Positions 45,149 to 54,797 are shown, counted from the first letter of the stretch. The stretch is DNA of 64,000 nucleotides from Sulfobacillus acidophilus (GCA_003023745.1 PXYV01000001.1:1-64000), one strand, 5' to 3'. Notes: a model not told the origin generated them from the letters alone. Program-made: numbers and translations.

Positions 45149-46094
45149 TGTGGATAGTCTGGCACAAGGCATTCAGCACCAGCAAAAACGTGCCATTGCG
45201 CGCGGATTAAGTTGGATTGAACGGGACCAGCAGTTGGGCAAGGATCTAGTGCGGACACTATTTCCGTTAGCAGGGCACGCCCACGTTATCGGTATTACCG
45301 GAGCGCCAGGGGTCGGGAAGTCCACCTTGGTCAACCGCTTGGCGTTGGCGTTGCGCAGTCAGGGGCAGCGCATCGGCATACTCGCGGTCGATCCGTCCAG
45401 CCCGTTTAGCGGCGGGGCCATATTGGGGGATCGCATTCGGATGCAGGATTCCGTTATGGACGAGGGTGTCTTCATGCGCAGCTTAGCCACTCGGGGACAT
45501 TTAGGCGGGCTCTCGCGGGCGACGTTTGGTGCGGTCACGTTACTGGATGCAGCCGGATTTGACAGCGTTTTAATTGAAACGGTGGGCGCGGGACAATCTG
45601 AAGTGGAAGTCATGCAATTGGCGCATTCGACCGTGGTGGTGCAAGCCCCCGGACTTGGTGACGACATACAGGCAATTAAAGCAGGGATTCTTGAAATAGG
45701 GCAAATTTTTGTTGTGAATAAGGCGGACCACGAGGGTGCAGACCATACGGTACGGGCCATCCGCGGTATGTTGACGTTAGGGCTGGAACATTTAGACTGG
45801 TTTCCTCCTATCCTAAAGACTGTCGCTGAGCGCGACGAAGGAACTGACGCAGTCATTCGGGCGTTGCAAGACCATCGCGCCTATTTACAGGAATCGGGCC
45901 AGTGGGCTCGTATGCGGGCGGACCAGACGACCCACATCATTGAACTGGCGGTGCGAGACTGGGCCGAGGAGGCACTGAGGGCGGCACGGAGCGACGCGAA
46001 TTGGGATAAGTGGCATGAAGACGTGCTGACAGGCCGGCGCGACGCCGCGCATGTCGCCACCGAAGTTGTTCGAAGGAGACTGGCATGGGACTAA
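45141..46094 (+). CDS. meaB: MeaB-type G3E GTPase, mutase chaperone
   Basis: A 317-residue P-loop GTPase of the MeaB/ArgK group that gates cobalamin loading and protects methylmalonyl-CoA mutase from inactivation. Walker [10 protein letters not shown] is at about 54-62, with [20 protein letters not shown] following and the NKAD base-recognition motif near residue 193. ATG overlaps the B12-subunit stop, and its end overlaps the acyl-CoA dehydrogenase start by ten bases. The operon context supports the mutase role over arginine transport. Confidence 0.93.
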   Translation: MTDVDSLAQGIQHQQKRAIARGLSWIERDQQLGKDLVRTLFPLAGHAHVIGITGAPGVGKSTLVNRLALALRSQGQRIGILAVDPSSPFSGGAILGDRIRMQDSVMDEGVFMRSLATRGHLGGLSRATFGAVTLLDAAGFDSVLIETVGAGQSEVEVMQLAHSTVVVQAPGLGDDIQAIKAGILEIGQIFVVNKADHEGADHTVRAIRGMLTLGLEHLDWFPPILKTVAERDEGTDAVIRALQDHRAYLQESGQWARMRADQTTHIIELAVRDWAEEALRAARSDANWDKWHEDVLTGRRDAAHVATEVVRRRLAWD

Positions 46095-47248
46095 GCCTCT
46101 TAAGCGCGGAGGAAAATGCTATTCGCGATGCCGTGCGCACTTTGGTGCAACGAGAAGTGGCCCCGCACTCCGCCGACCTAGACCAAAAGGCAATCTTTCC
46201 GCGTGACAATCTGACGATTTTGGGACAGCACGGGTATTTAGGCATGATTGTTGACTCGGAGTTCGGCGGGGCGGGCACCAGCTATCTAGCTCAGACGCTG
46301 GTGGTGGAGGCGCTCGCCGAAGTCGATCCGGCCACGGCGGTCGTGTACGAAGTCCACAATTCGCTGCACACCGAAGCAGTCTGGCGCTTTGGCACGCGCG
46401 AACAACGGCAGCGTTGGCTACCGAGTTTATGCGATGGATCGGCGATTGGCGCATTTGCGCTGTCTGAAGCGGATGCCGGGTCTAACGCGGCCGCTATTGC
46501 GACCCGGGCCCGGGCGGCAGGGTCAGGATATCGGTTAACGGGGCGCAAGATGTTTATTACAGGTGGGGGCGAGGCCGACCGCTACTTAGTGTTTGCCACA
46601 CTCGATCCCGCACTCAAAACGCACGGCATTACCGCTTTTGTCGTCGACAAAAACTCTCCAGGGCTTAGTTTTGGACCTGCTATGAATAAAATGGGAATTC
46701 GCGCTGCACGTACGTCAGAGGTAATTTTAGAGGACGTGCACGTATCTGCACAAGATCGCTTGGGGGCGGAGGGCGAAGGCTATGAGCTGGCGCTGTATCT
46801 TCTTGATGGAGGTCGGATTGGCATTGCCGCCCAAGGTGTTGGCATTATCGCGGCCGCACTGGCACGATCGTTGCGTTATGCGCGGGAACGGCATCAATTT
46901 GGCCGCTCCATCGGTCGCTTCGAAGGGGTGCAGTGGAAACTGGCCAACATGGCGACAGATTTGCATGCCGCTCGCTTGATGACGTACGAGGCCGCTCGCC
47001 ATCGGGACGAGGGGCCGACGCAGCGTCCGCTTTTTGCCATGGCCAAGCTGTTCGCATCAGAGCACGCAGTTTTGCACGCGGCCGCCGCAATTCAAATATT
47101 TGGCGGATATGGCTATATGACTGAGTATGGGGTCGAGCGACTGCTGCGCGATGCCAAAATTACTGAGATTTATGAAGGCACCTCCGAAATTATGCGGTGG
47201 GTTATTGCCTCGCAATTGCTCAAAGAATACGATCTCGACAATATTTGA
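46085..47248 (+). CDS. Acyl-CoA dehydrogenase
   Basis: FAD enzyme of 387 residues that introduces a trans double bond into acyl-CoA. The helical N-terminal domain is followed by the FALSEADAGSNAA segment near 124-136 and the beta domain (GRKMFITGG). The C-terminal helical domain includes YGGYGYM and EIYEGTSEI, with the likely catalytic Glu. The preceding mutase/MeaB genes suggest a short- or branched-chain substrate such as isobutyryl- or butyryl-CoA; this is inference. ATG overlaps meaB. Confidence 0.9.
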   Translation: MGLSLLSAEENAIRDAVRTLVQREVAPHSADLDQKAIFPRDNLTILGQHGYLGMIVDSEFGGAGTSYLAQTLVVEALAEVDPATAVVYEVHNSLHTEAVWRFGTREQRQRWLPSLCDGSAIGAFALSEADAGSNAAAIATRARAAGSGYRLTGRKMFITGGGEADRYLVFATLDPALKTHGITAFVVDKNSPGLSFGPAMNKMGIRAARTSEVILEDVHVSAQDRLGAEGEGYELALYLLDGGRIGIAAQGVGIIAAALARSLRYARERHQFGRSIGRFEGVQWKLANMATDLHAARLMTYEAARHRDEGPTQRPLFAMAKLFASEHAVLHAAAAIQIFGGYGYMTEYGVERLLRDAKITEIYEGTSEIMRWVIASQLLKEYDLDNI

Positions 47249-47259
47249 GAGGGTGCCGT

Positions 47260-48042
47260 ATGAAAGATCACAACATGATTCCGGTGGTGCTGGCAGGAGC
47301 GACAGGGAAGACCGGAAGGGCTGTGGGCCAGGCGATCCACCAGGCGACAGATATGAAGTTGCTGGGAGCCTTGTCCTCGCGCTATGCGGGTGTTGATCTG
47401 GGGTCGATTTGGGGAGAAAACTCACTGCATTTACCGTTGGTGCGAAATTTGCAAGACATCCAGGAGTCCTATGCTGTGCTGGTGGACTTCACCGAGCCGC
47501 AATCGGCGTTGCAGCGAATCCTCCAAGCAATTGACTGGCATTGGGATCTCGTGGTGGGAACGACGGGCTTTTCGCGTGATGGGTTTGAGCTGTTGAGCAA
47601 GCGAGTGGAACAGGCTGGTGTGGGCGCGGCAGTAATCGCCAATTTTTCTTTAGGAGCGTGGGTGGCCCAGCGTCTTGCCCAAGAAGCCAGTCGATATTTC
47701 TCGGCGGTGGAGGTGATCGAAGGACATCACCCGACAAAACGCGATCGACCTTCGGGTACGGCGCGGGCGATGACAGAGATCCTGGGCGCGTCCTTGGGAC
47801 GTCCAACGGACACCATTCCCGTTCACTCCTTGCGGTTACCGGGTATGGTTGCGCACCAAGCGGTGGTGTTTGGGTCGCCCGGGCAAATGCTCACCATACG
47901 CCACGATGTGCATGACCGCTCTGCCTACGTCGATGGCGTCCTCGCGGCTATTCGCCGCGTACATCAGGTGGATGGCCTCATCACGGATCTGGGTGAGGTG
48001 TTGCAGGTTCACGCTGATCCGCCGAATCAAGCATCGCATTGA
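47260..48042 (+). CDS. dapB: 4-hydroxy-tetrahydrodipicolinate reductase
   Basis: Lysine/diaminopimelate pathway enzyme using NAD(P)H. The N-terminal nucleotide motif GATGKTGRA is at about 14-22, and the signature EGHHPTKRDRPSGTA holds the catalytic His and Lys. The 260 residues match DapB. ATG 47260 is chosen; GAGGGTGCC lies upstream and the earlier in-frame Met is inside the acyl-CoA dehydrogenase gene. Its 3' end overlaps, antisense, a small spore-protein gene (47981-48178). Confidence 0.92.
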   Translation: MKDHNMIPVVLAGATGKTGRAVGQAIHQATDMKLLGALSSRYAGVDLGSIWGENSLHLPLVRNLQDIQESYAVLVDFTEPQSALQRILQAIDWHWDLVVGTTGFSRDGFELLSKRVEQAGVGAAVIANFSLGAWVAQRLAQEASRYFSAVEVIEGHHPTKRDRPSGTARAMTEILGASLGRPTDTIPVHSLRLPGMVAHQAVVFGSPGQMLTIRHDVHDRSAYVDGVLAAIRRVHQVDGLITDLGEVLQVHADPPNQASH

Positions 48043-48178
48043 CCCGCTTGCGCGCGAGCATGCGGAATTGGTCGCGATATGAAGAGGCGGGTGTGGCGTT
48101 CAGCTCTTTTAATACGTGCTGACGCAACATATCTAATCCGACCCGGGCGTCTTCGACCAACAGTTTTTTTCGTGGCAT
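47981..48178 (-). CDS. Probable alpha/beta-type SASP-like protein
   Basis: A 65-residue protein beginning MPRKKLLVEDARVGLDML, which resembles the start of alpha/beta small acid-soluble spore proteins (NLVPEARxALDxLKxEVAxELG) up to VLKELN. The second conserved half is weaker. GGAGGAG lies about nine bases before the ATG on the - strand. It overlaps the end of dapB by 62 bases on the opposite strand. A divergent spore DNA-binding protein is the best reading; a conserved hypothetical protein is the alternative. Confidence 0.6.
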   Translation of the reverse strand: MPRKKLLVEDARVGLDMLRQHVLKELNATPASSYRDQFRMLARKRVNAMLDSADQREPATPHPDP

Positions 48179-48280
48179 GGGGGCATTCTCCTCCGACCTA
48201 CGATGCCTCCGGGCGGTGTCTTTTATTCATGGCCGTAAGATGTTCGATCAAACCCAAGACTAAAACCGGAGGTGTGGAGT

Positions 48281-50440
48281 TTGATTACCATTCAAGACGT
48301 CACGGCGTTTCCACGACCAGGGATGCGTATTCCGGGAAGTTTGTCCTTTTCCGAGGATGGCACAACGCTATACTACTTATTTGCCGACAAAGGCACGTCC
48401 CGTTCACTGTGGGCCTACGAGTTGCGGCGGGCGAAGCACCAATTGCTGGCAGAGCCACCGGCGCTATCTACCACCGACACCTATCATGAAGAGATGCTCA
48501 GGCAACGGGCTCGCTTGCGGTGGGACGGCATTGCGAACTACGACACGAAAAAAGACGTGGTGCTGATCTCGTACAGGGATCGTGTCTACATCAGCCGGGC
48601 CAATGGACCCTTGAGGGCAGTGCCGGAGACCAACGGAGCGATTGCGGCGTCCCTGGCGCCAGACGGCAAGAGTTTCTTGTGCGTGATGGAAGGCGATCTG
48701 TGTCAGATATCACTGGATGGGGGCACGCGCCGCTGGTTAACACGCCAGGCGCAACCTGGCATCAGTTATGGCGTGGCTGAATATGTCGCTCAGGAAGAGC
48801 TTGATCGCCATCAGGGATATTGGTTAAGCCCGGATGGTGCGTTTGTGGCCTTGACGGAAGTGGACGAGCGTCACATTCCCGAGTTTCCGATTATCCATCA
48901 AGGGGCCCGGGGAGTCTGGCCCGAATGGCATCGCTATCCGTTTGTGGGCAGTCCCAATGCACGGGTTAGACTGGGTGTGAAGTCATTGTCCGAAAATGAT
49001 GCGGTCGTGCGCTGGCTGGATTTAGGCGGTTCAAGCCGGGTCTTGGATTCCGCGGCAGGCGCAGACTTCAACCGCGAGAGCCGCAGCGAGGAAGAGCGTT
49101 ACCTGATAGATGTCTTGTGGACCCGTGATCGGCGTATTTTGGTGCTGACCTTGTCGCGCCGGCAACGACATCTGGCCTGGGATGCCTACAGTGTGGAAGG
49201 CACCTATTTGGGGCGTCTCTACGAGGAAGTGTCGGGCGACTGGATTGAGCGGCCGGGACGCAGTTTTGTGACGGCTGACAACGTGCTGGTGTCGACGACG
49301 GAGAGGAACGGGTTACGGCGTCTATTGGTCGTGGACGGAGACGGTGCATTTCATTTGTGGCCCAACCAGTTTGGAGATCGGGTGATTCTTGAGGTTTTAG
49401 CCATAAATGAAGAAAGTCACGAGGCTTGGCTGTGGGCCACGCGCAATCAAGCGCTGGAACGCATGTTGGTCAAGCTGAACTGGGTTACTGGGCACTGGAT
49501 TGAACTGACGCCTGAGCCGGGCTGGCATGAAGTGGTTGTGGCTCCGGGGGGGAAGGCTTGGGTTGATCAGTGGTCCACGCTCGAAAAATCGCCGCAAGTC
49601 CGGTTGGTGCGGGATCAAGCAAGTGAGACGGCGCTTTTAATGGACAGTACGCACTCCAATGAGGATTTGAATTTAAACGTGCCGGAGCTTTTTTCCGTGG
49701 TTGTGGGCGACGCGGTCCCATTAAACGGGTTGATGTATTGTCCGTTAGGAGAGGCGCCCGCACGGGGGTGGCCCTTGGTGGTGTTTGTCTATGGAGGTCC
49801 GCACGCCCAACGGGTTGCGTTAGACTGGGGAGAAACGGTCGATTTCGAGGCACAATATTTGACCGAGCGGGGATTTGCCGTCATGAAACTGGATAATCGT
49901 GGCAGCGCCAATCGCGGCCACCAGTTTGTCCGGCCTGTTTTTGAGCGATTTGGTGAGGTGGAGCTTGCCGATCAAATTGCCGGAGTGCGCTACGTTGCCC
50001 AGCGGTGGCCCGTTGACTTGCGGCGTATAGGAATTTATGGGTGGAGCTATGGAGGTTATATGACGCTTCGTGCGCTCTTTATGGCGCCTGAAATCTTTCG
50101 GGTCGGAGTAGCTGGAGCTCCCGTGACTGACTTTCGCTGGTATGATACGGCCTATACCGAACGATTTTTGGGGACGGATTCTACCAATCGCGCTGGATAT
50201 GACGCCACGGCGCTGCTGGACAAGGCTAAACGACTGCAAGGCAAACTGCTCTTGATACACGGACTGGTCGACGAAAATGTGCACTTTCGTCATTCGGCTG
50301 CCTTGATTCAGGCGTTGATCGATGCTGGACGCGACTTCGACCTCTTAGTCCTACCGGAATCACGGCACATGGTGAGCGATACGCAGACCAATCTCTATCA
50401 AAAGCGGAAAATGCTAGAATACTTTGAACGTCACTTGTAG
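48281..50440 (+). CDS. Dipeptidyl-peptidase IV-type S9 peptidase
   Basis: A serine peptidase of 719 residues that probably removes X-Pro or X-Ala dipeptides. The N-terminal beta-propeller contains the double-Glu motif in VAQEELDRHQGYW, which binds the substrate N-terminus in DPP-IV, and RYPFVGSPNARVRLGV, typical of that family. The C-terminal hydrolase domain has GWSYGG with Ser589, then GLVDENVH (Asp) and SRHMV (His). TTG 48281 is chosen: GGAGG at 48268-48272 is eight bases upstream, whereas GTG 48272 overlaps it. No signal peptide. Confidence 0.88.
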   Translation: MITIQDVTAFPRPGMRIPGSLSFSEDGTTLYYLFADKGTSRSLWAYELRRAKHQLLAEPPALSTTDTYHEEMLRQRARLRWDGIANYDTKKDVVLISYRDRVYISRANGPLRAVPETNGAIAASLAPDGKSFLCVMEGDLCQISLDGGTRRWLTRQAQPGISYGVAEYVAQEELDRHQGYWLSPDGAFVALTEVDERHIPEFPIIHQGARGVWPEWHRYPFVGSPNARVRLGVKSLSENDAVVRWLDLGGSSRVLDSAAGADFNRESRSEEERYLIDVLWTRDRRILVLTLSRRQRHLAWDAYSVEGTYLGRLYEEVSGDWIERPGRSFVTADNVLVSTTERNGLRRLLVVDGDGAFHLWPNQFGDRVILEVLAINEESHEAWLWATRNQALERMLVKLNWVTGHWIELTPEPGWHEVVVAPGGKAWVDQWSTLEKSPQVRLVRDQASETALLMDSTHSNEDLNLNVPELFSVVVGDAVPLNGLMYCPLGEAPARGWPLVVFVYGGPHAQRVALDWGETVDFEAQYLTERGFAVMKLDNRGSANRGHQFVRPVFERFGEVELADQIAGVRYVAQRWPVDLRRIGIYGWSYGGYMTLRALFMAPEIFRVGVAGAPVTDFRWYDTAYTERFLGTDSTNRAGYDATALLDKAKRLQGKLLLIHGLVDENVHFRHSAALIQALIDAGRDFDLLVLPESRHMVSDTQTNLYQKRKMLEYFERHL

Positions 50441-50450
50441 GCAATAAAAA

Positions 50451-50527
50451 TGGTCGGAGAGACAGGATTTGAACCTGCGACCTCCTGCTCCCGAAGCAGG
50501 CGCGCTACCAAACTGCGCTACTCCCCG
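50451..50527 (-). tRNA. tRNA-Pro (anticodon CGG)
   Basis: Class I tRNA on the - strand: acceptor CGGGGAG pairs with CTCTCCG (one G-U pair), anticodon stem-loop CCTGC-TTCGGGA-GCAGG gives CGG (reads CCG), T-arm CAGGTTCAAATCCTG. CCA is encoded at 50451-50453. It lies just after the DPP-IV-type gene on the opposite strand. Confidence 0.95.
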
Positions 50528-50606
50528 ACAACCCTGAGTTATTATATGTCTGATAGCCTCTGACGTCAAACTGCGAATGATTTGATACAAGGAAGGACGC
50601 GGGTTT

Positions 50607-51668
50607 ATGAAAGGATTGGTGCTGGCTGGCGGTACCGGAAGCCGATTGCGCCCCTTAACGTACACGGGGGCCAAGCAGCTTATTCCGGTGGGCAACCGCC
50701 CTATTTTGTTTTATGCGCTGGATGCCTTGGTCGAGGCAGGCATTTACGACATCGGTGTAATTATCGGCGAAACTGGGGATGAAGTGCGCCGCGCCGTAGG
50801 TGATGGGTCCCAATTTGGGGCGAAAGTCACGTATTTACCGCAATCGGCTCCGTTGGGACTGGCCCACGCGGTCCGGGTGGCACGTGATTTTTTAGAGAAT
50901 GAGCCATTTTTAATGTTTCTGGGCGACAATTTGCTGCGGGGAGGATTGACCGGCTTGGCCGACCGTTATCGCGGTGGCAATTATGCCGCATCAATTTTAT
51001 TGACCGAGGTCGACGATCCCAGCCAATTTGGCGTAGCGGTGTTGGAGAATGATCGAGTGGTGCGTCTGGTGGAAAAGCCAGCCAACCCGCCTTCACACTG
51101 GGCGCTCGTAGGGGCCTACTGCTTTTCTCCGGTGATTCATGAGGCGGTTGATACGTTAAAGCCATCGTGGCGGGGAGAATATGAAATTACAGATGCAATC
51201 CAACAACTGATTGATTGGGGCATGGCGGTCGATGCAGCGCGGGTGGAGGGGTGGTGGAAAGATACGGGCCGCCCGGAGGATGTATTGGAAGCCAACCGCC
51301 TCATCCTCGAGGATTTGGCCACACGGGTGGCGGGCGTGGTTGATTCGGAGAGCCAAATTTCTGGACGCGTGGTGGTGGAAGAGAATGCGCAGGTGCTGCG
51401 CTCGGTCGTGCGTGGACCCGTGATTATTGCGGCGAGCACGGTTATTGAAGACAGCTATGTTGGCCCATACACGTCAATCGGGCCGCAAGTGCGCATATCC
51501 CGTACCGAAATTGAAAATAGCGTGGTGCTGGCGGAGAGCGTCATTGAAGACATACCTGTGCGCATCGACCAAAGTTTGATTGGGCGGGGAGTTACGGTGC
51601 GCGGAACAAAGCGTCGGCCCCAAGGGCTCAGACTGGTTTTGGGAGACCATAGTCGCATTGACGTCTGA
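50607..51668 (+). CDS. rmlA: Glucose-1-phosphate thymidylyltransferase (long form)
   Basis: Makes dTDP-glucose, first step of dTDP-rhamnose synthesis. N-terminal nucleotidyltransferase signature LVLAGGTGSRLRPLT at about 4-18, with the GDN metal site in FLGDNL. The C-terminal part has left-handed beta-helix hexapeptide repeats (from about residue 245), as in the long RmlA class, which can also act on related sugar nucleotides. ATG start with AAGGAAGGA upstream. First gene of an rmlA-rmlC-rmlB group. Confidence 0.88.
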   Translation: MKGLVLAGGTGSRLRPLTYTGAKQLIPVGNRPILFYALDALVEAGIYDIGVIIGETGDEVRRAVGDGSQFGAKVTYLPQSAPLGLAHAVRVARDFLENEPFLMFLGDNLLRGGLTGLADRYRGGNYAASILLTEVDDPSQFGVAVLENDRVVRLVEKPANPPSHWALVGAYCFSPVIHEAVDTLKPSWRGEYEITDAIQQLIDWGMAVDAARVEGWWKDTGRPEDVLEANRLILEDLATRVAGVVDSESQISGRVVVEENAQVLRSVVRGPVIIAASTVIEDSYVGPYTSIGPQVRISRTEIENSVVLAESVIEDIPVRIDQSLIGRGVTVRGTKRRPQGLRLVLGDHSRIDV

Positions 51669-51684
51669 AGGCTTCCAACGCAAG

Positions 51685-51710
51685 GTGTCGGGTTGCGAGG
51701 CCCGAGACAC
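51685..51710. repeat. Imperfect hairpin between rmlA and rmlC
   Basis: GTGTC (51685-51689) and GACAC (51706-51710), with inner GGG and CCC, can form a stem with a two-base bulge. No T tract follows, so it is a weak terminator candidate at best. Confidence 0.3.
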
Positions 51711-51897
51711 TGGGTCGGAGCATTCGGCGGCCGCCGCGCCTTATTCTATAATCATTGCGGGTGTGCCCAGACAGTCGGGGGCAAGGCCGATCGAATATGA
51801 CACGAAGTGCCAGGGTTGTCAAGTCAGCAGTATGTTGGCATCAGTGTGCTAGTCTTATTGCAATTGCGCACAGCGCGAGAACGGTAGAGACGGGGGT

Positions 51898-52374
51898 ATG
51901 AGGATGAGTCGGATAGGAGCGATTGAGGGGGTGCAGGTCAAGGAGCTGGTACGCCATCCCGATGATCGCGGGTTTTTCACAGAGATCTTGCGCGATGACG
52001 ATGGGTTGTTGCGCCGATTTGGGCAGGCTTCTTTGTCGATGACGTATCCCGGGGTCATCAAAGCCTTTCACTATCACAAACGCCAAGACGATCTGTGGTT
52101 TTTTCCGGTCGGATCGGCGCAGGTCGTTCTCTATGATCGGCGGCCAGACTCAACCACGCATGGTGTCACCCAGGTGCTTTATGCTGGCGAAGATCACCCT
52201 ATTTTAATTGTGGTGCCGGTGGGTGTGGCGCACGGGTACCGCGTGCTGGGGCCCAAGCCATTAATGATCGTATACTTTACGACTGAATCGTATGTGGCAA
52301 GCGATCCGGACGAGCACCGCCTCGCCTGGGATGATCCGGAGATTGGGTTTGACTGGTCGACGCACAACCGATGA
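51898..52374 (+). CDS. rmlC: dTDP-4-dehydrorhamnose 3,5-epimerase family protein
   Basis: A 158-residue cupin-fold epimerase. It shows the DDRGFFTEILR start, AFHYHKRQDDLWF with the conserved His/Lys pair, and VGVAHGY with the second conserved His region. Typical RmlC is about 180 residues; this shorter form may also be a 3- or 5-epimerase variant. ATG with ACGGGGGTATG-type upstream region, ribosome binding site weak. It overlaps the open frame of rmlB. Confidence 0.8.
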   Translation: MRMSRIGAIEGVQVKELVRHPDDRGFFTEILRDDDGLLRRFGQASLSMTYPGVIKAFHYHKRQDDLWFFPVGSAQVVLYDRRPDSTTHGVTQVLYAGEDHPILIVVPVGVAHGYRVLGPKPLMIVYFTTESYVASDPDEHRLAWDDPEIGFDWSTHNR

Positions 52375-52394
52375 ACCATCTGGGGGGAAGCGCC

Positions 52395-53423
52395 ATGCGC
52401 ATTTTAGTTACGGGTGGCCTCGGATTCATTGGGTCGCACCTGGTCCGGCGCCTTTTGCGTGAGCCAGAGGTCTTGGTCACAAATTTAGATGTTCTCACTT
52501 ATGCCGGCAATTTAGCGAATGTGGCCGATGTGGCTGGATCCGATCGATACGTTTGGGAACAATCGTCAATTACGGACGAAGTTGCGGTCGACCGCATTCT
52601 GCGCGAAACGCAGTACGACGCGATTATAAATTTAGCGGCAGAATCGCATGTCGACCGTAGTATTAGCGATGGCCTGCCATTTGTTAAGACAAATGTTGTA
52701 GGAACTCAGGTGTTATTGGAAGCGGCGCGTCGCCATCAGGTGGGCCGGTTTGTGCAGGTCTCCACGGATGAGGTGTATGGGAGCCTAGGTGAACACGGAT
52801 ACTTCACGGAGTTGTCGCCACTTCAACCCAATAGTCCATACTCAGCAAGCAAGGCATCGGCTGATTTACTCGTGTTAGCGGCATACCGAACTTACGGGCA
52901 GAATGTTGTGGTGACACGCTGTTCCAACAACTACGGACCGTACCAGTTTCCGGAAAAACTCATTCCGCTTTATATCACCAACGGCATCGAAGGTAAGCCC
53001 TGGCCCCTGTATGGGGATGGTCTCAATGTGCGCGATTGGCTACATGTGGAAGATCACGTGGACGCCTTATGGTTGGCGCTGAGCCGCGGGCAGGCCGGCG
53101 AAATCTACAATATCGGCGGGCATAACGAGCGTACCAACAGACAGGTCGCCCTCACCTTACTGGACATTATGGGTCTTTCTCCGGATATTGTGGTTTCTGT
53201 CCCGGATCGGCCAGGTCATGATCGGCGGTATGCCATTGACCCGTCAAAAGCCATGCGTGAATTGGGCTTTTTCCCGCGCCACGACTGGACTGAAGGAATG
53301 CGTGAGACGGTACGATGGTATGAAACGCACCCAAAGTGGTGGCAAACCATTAAGTCCGGTGAATATCTCCAATTTTACCAACGTCAATACGGAAGGTTGG
53401 GAGACGCGCCGCATGAATCCTAG
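52395..53423 (+). CDS. rmlB: dTDP-glucose 4,6-dehydratase
   Basis: Extended SDR enzyme (342 residues) converting dTDP-glucose to the 4-keto-6-deoxy sugar. NAD motif GGLGFIGSH at about 7-15, the active-site segment STDEVYG and the catalytic YxxxK in YSASKAS are all present. ATG 52395 with GGGGGAAG upstream is preferred over ATG 52371, which overlaps the rmlC stop. No rmlD follows; the next gene is a Mur-ligase-like protein that overlaps its end. Confidence 0.93.
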   Translation: MRILVTGGLGFIGSHLVRRLLREPEVLVTNLDVLTYAGNLANVADVAGSDRYVWEQSSITDEVAVDRILRETQYDAIINLAAESHVDRSISDGLPFVKTNVVGTQVLLEAARRHQVGRFVQVSTDEVYGSLGEHGYFTELSPLQPNSPYSASKASADLLVLAAYRTYGQNVVVTRCSNNYGPYQFPEKLIPLYITNGIEGKPWPLYGDGLNVRDWLHVEDHVDALWLALSRGQAGEIYNIGGHNERTNRQVALTLLDIMGLSPDIVVSVPDRPGHDRRYAIDPSKAMRELGFFPRHDWTEGMRETVRWYETHPKWWQTIKSGEYLQFYQRQYGRLGDAPHES

Positions 53424-54792
53424 GGCGGCTAGTGCAATCTTGGCGGCACGTGCAACAGCATGGTTGAGCCGTTTGAGCGGACGCGGGGCCAGTTCATTGC
53501 CTGGATTGGTCGCGCGGCGGATTGATCCCTTGATCCTAACCCGCCTAGGACAGGAGTTAGACTGGGGCAGCGTGTTGATGACCGGCACCAACGGCAAAAC
53601 CACCACCGCAGCCATGGTACGGCAGATGCTAGAGAGTCTTGGGGAGGTCACGCTAAGCAATCCGGCCGGAGCAAATCTCATTGTCGGCTTGACTGCGGCG
53701 TTCGTGCAGCGACGCGGGGGACGGCGTCAAGATCGTCCCAGGCGGGCCCTTCTAGAGACGGATGAGGCGACGATGCCGAAAGCCAGCCGCGAACTGAAGC
53801 CGCGGGTGATTACTGTGACGAACTTTTTTCGCGACCAACTCGATCGCTATGGGGAGCTGTCAACGACGGTGAGACTGGTCACCGAAGGTATCGCCTTCCT
53901 GCGACCGGACGGAATGCTGGTATTGAATGCGGATGATCCACAAGTTGCAAGTTTGGGTGCAACGGGCCGGCCGGCATTGTATTACGGGGTTGAGGCCGAA
54001 GGAGCGATGTCCCCGCAGGGCTACGATACGGTTGACGCACGGGCTTGTCCGCAATGTAATGCCCCGCTTATTTACGAAACGCGTTACTACGCCCACCTCG
54101 GCCATTATCGTTGCCCTCGCTGTAGCTGGTCCCGACCTAAACCGGATATTGCCGTGCAGCGGTGGGATCGAGCCCAGCAAAAAGTCTGGATTAGGGTGCG
54201 CGGTGAAGTGCGAGCCTTTGCTTGGCTGGCACCGGGTCTATACAATTTGTATAACGAGGTGGCTGCCGTTGCGACAGCTTGCGCACTCGACATCCCCCTT
54301 GAGGTGGCGCAGGCTAGTTTGGCGAAGTTCCGCCCGGCTTTTGGGCGTATGGAGATGGTCATGGCTGGTCGCAAGCGGCTGTGGCTGGCGTTGGTGAAAA
54401 ACCCGGTAGGATTTAATCAGGTGTTGGCGGCTGTGGCGGAGGACGCCGATGAGTCCTACGCAATGATGGTGGTAATTAACGATCGGTATGCTGACGGGCG
54501 CGACGTTTCTTGGCTGTGGGATGTGGATTTCGAGCACTGGATGCCGCGGCTGTCGCCGCAGCACTGGTACATTAGCGGCCTTAGAGCGCACGACATGGCA
54601 GTTCGCCTTAAATATGCGGGCCTTCTTGACGGCAGCGCTCGTGTCGAGGAGTCAATAGCGATTAGTTTAGACAGGGCGCTTAAGGATGTTGGCACGGATA
54701 CCCTTTACGTGTTGCCAACTTATACGGCGATGTTGGAAGTGCGGCAGTTATTAAGCCAACGCGGGTTGGTGCGGCACTTCCGGGAGGGGTGA
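53413..54792 (+). CDS. murT: MurT-type lipid II amidation ligase subunit
   Basis: Mur-ligase family protein (459 residues). The central ATPase domain has GTNGKTTT near residues 57-64 and the TNFFRDQLDRYGEL segment characteristic of MurT. A C4 zinc ribbon (CPQC and CPRC) interrupts the domain as in known MurT. A C-terminal DUF1727 domain follows. MurT pairs with the glutaminase GatD to amidate the D-Glu of lipid II. gatD is absent next to it; the following gene is selB. ATG overlaps rmlB by 11 bases and its stop abuts selB. Confidence 0.87.
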   Translation: MNPRAASAILAARATAWLSRLSGRGASSLPGLVARRIDPLILTRLGQELDWGSVLMTGTNGKTTTAAMVRQMLESLGEVTLSNPAGANLIVGLTAAFVQRRGGRRQDRPRRALLETDEATMPKASRELKPRVITVTNFFRDQLDRYGELSTTVRLVTEGIAFLRPDGMLVLNADDPQVASLGATGRPALYYGVEAEGAMSPQGYDTVDARACPQCNAPLIYETRYYAHLGHYRCPRCSWSRPKPDIAVQRWDRAQQKVWIRVRGEVRAFAWLAPGLYNLYNEVAAVATACALDIPLEVAQASLAKFRPAFGRMEMVMAGRKRLWLALVKNPVGFNQVLAAVAEDADESYAMMVVINDRYADGRDVSWLWDVDFEHWMPRLSPQHWYISGLRAHDMAVRLKYAGLLDGSARVEESIAISLDRALKDVGTDTLYVLPTYTAMLEVRQLLSQRGLVRHFREG

Positions 54793-54797
54793 CGCTA

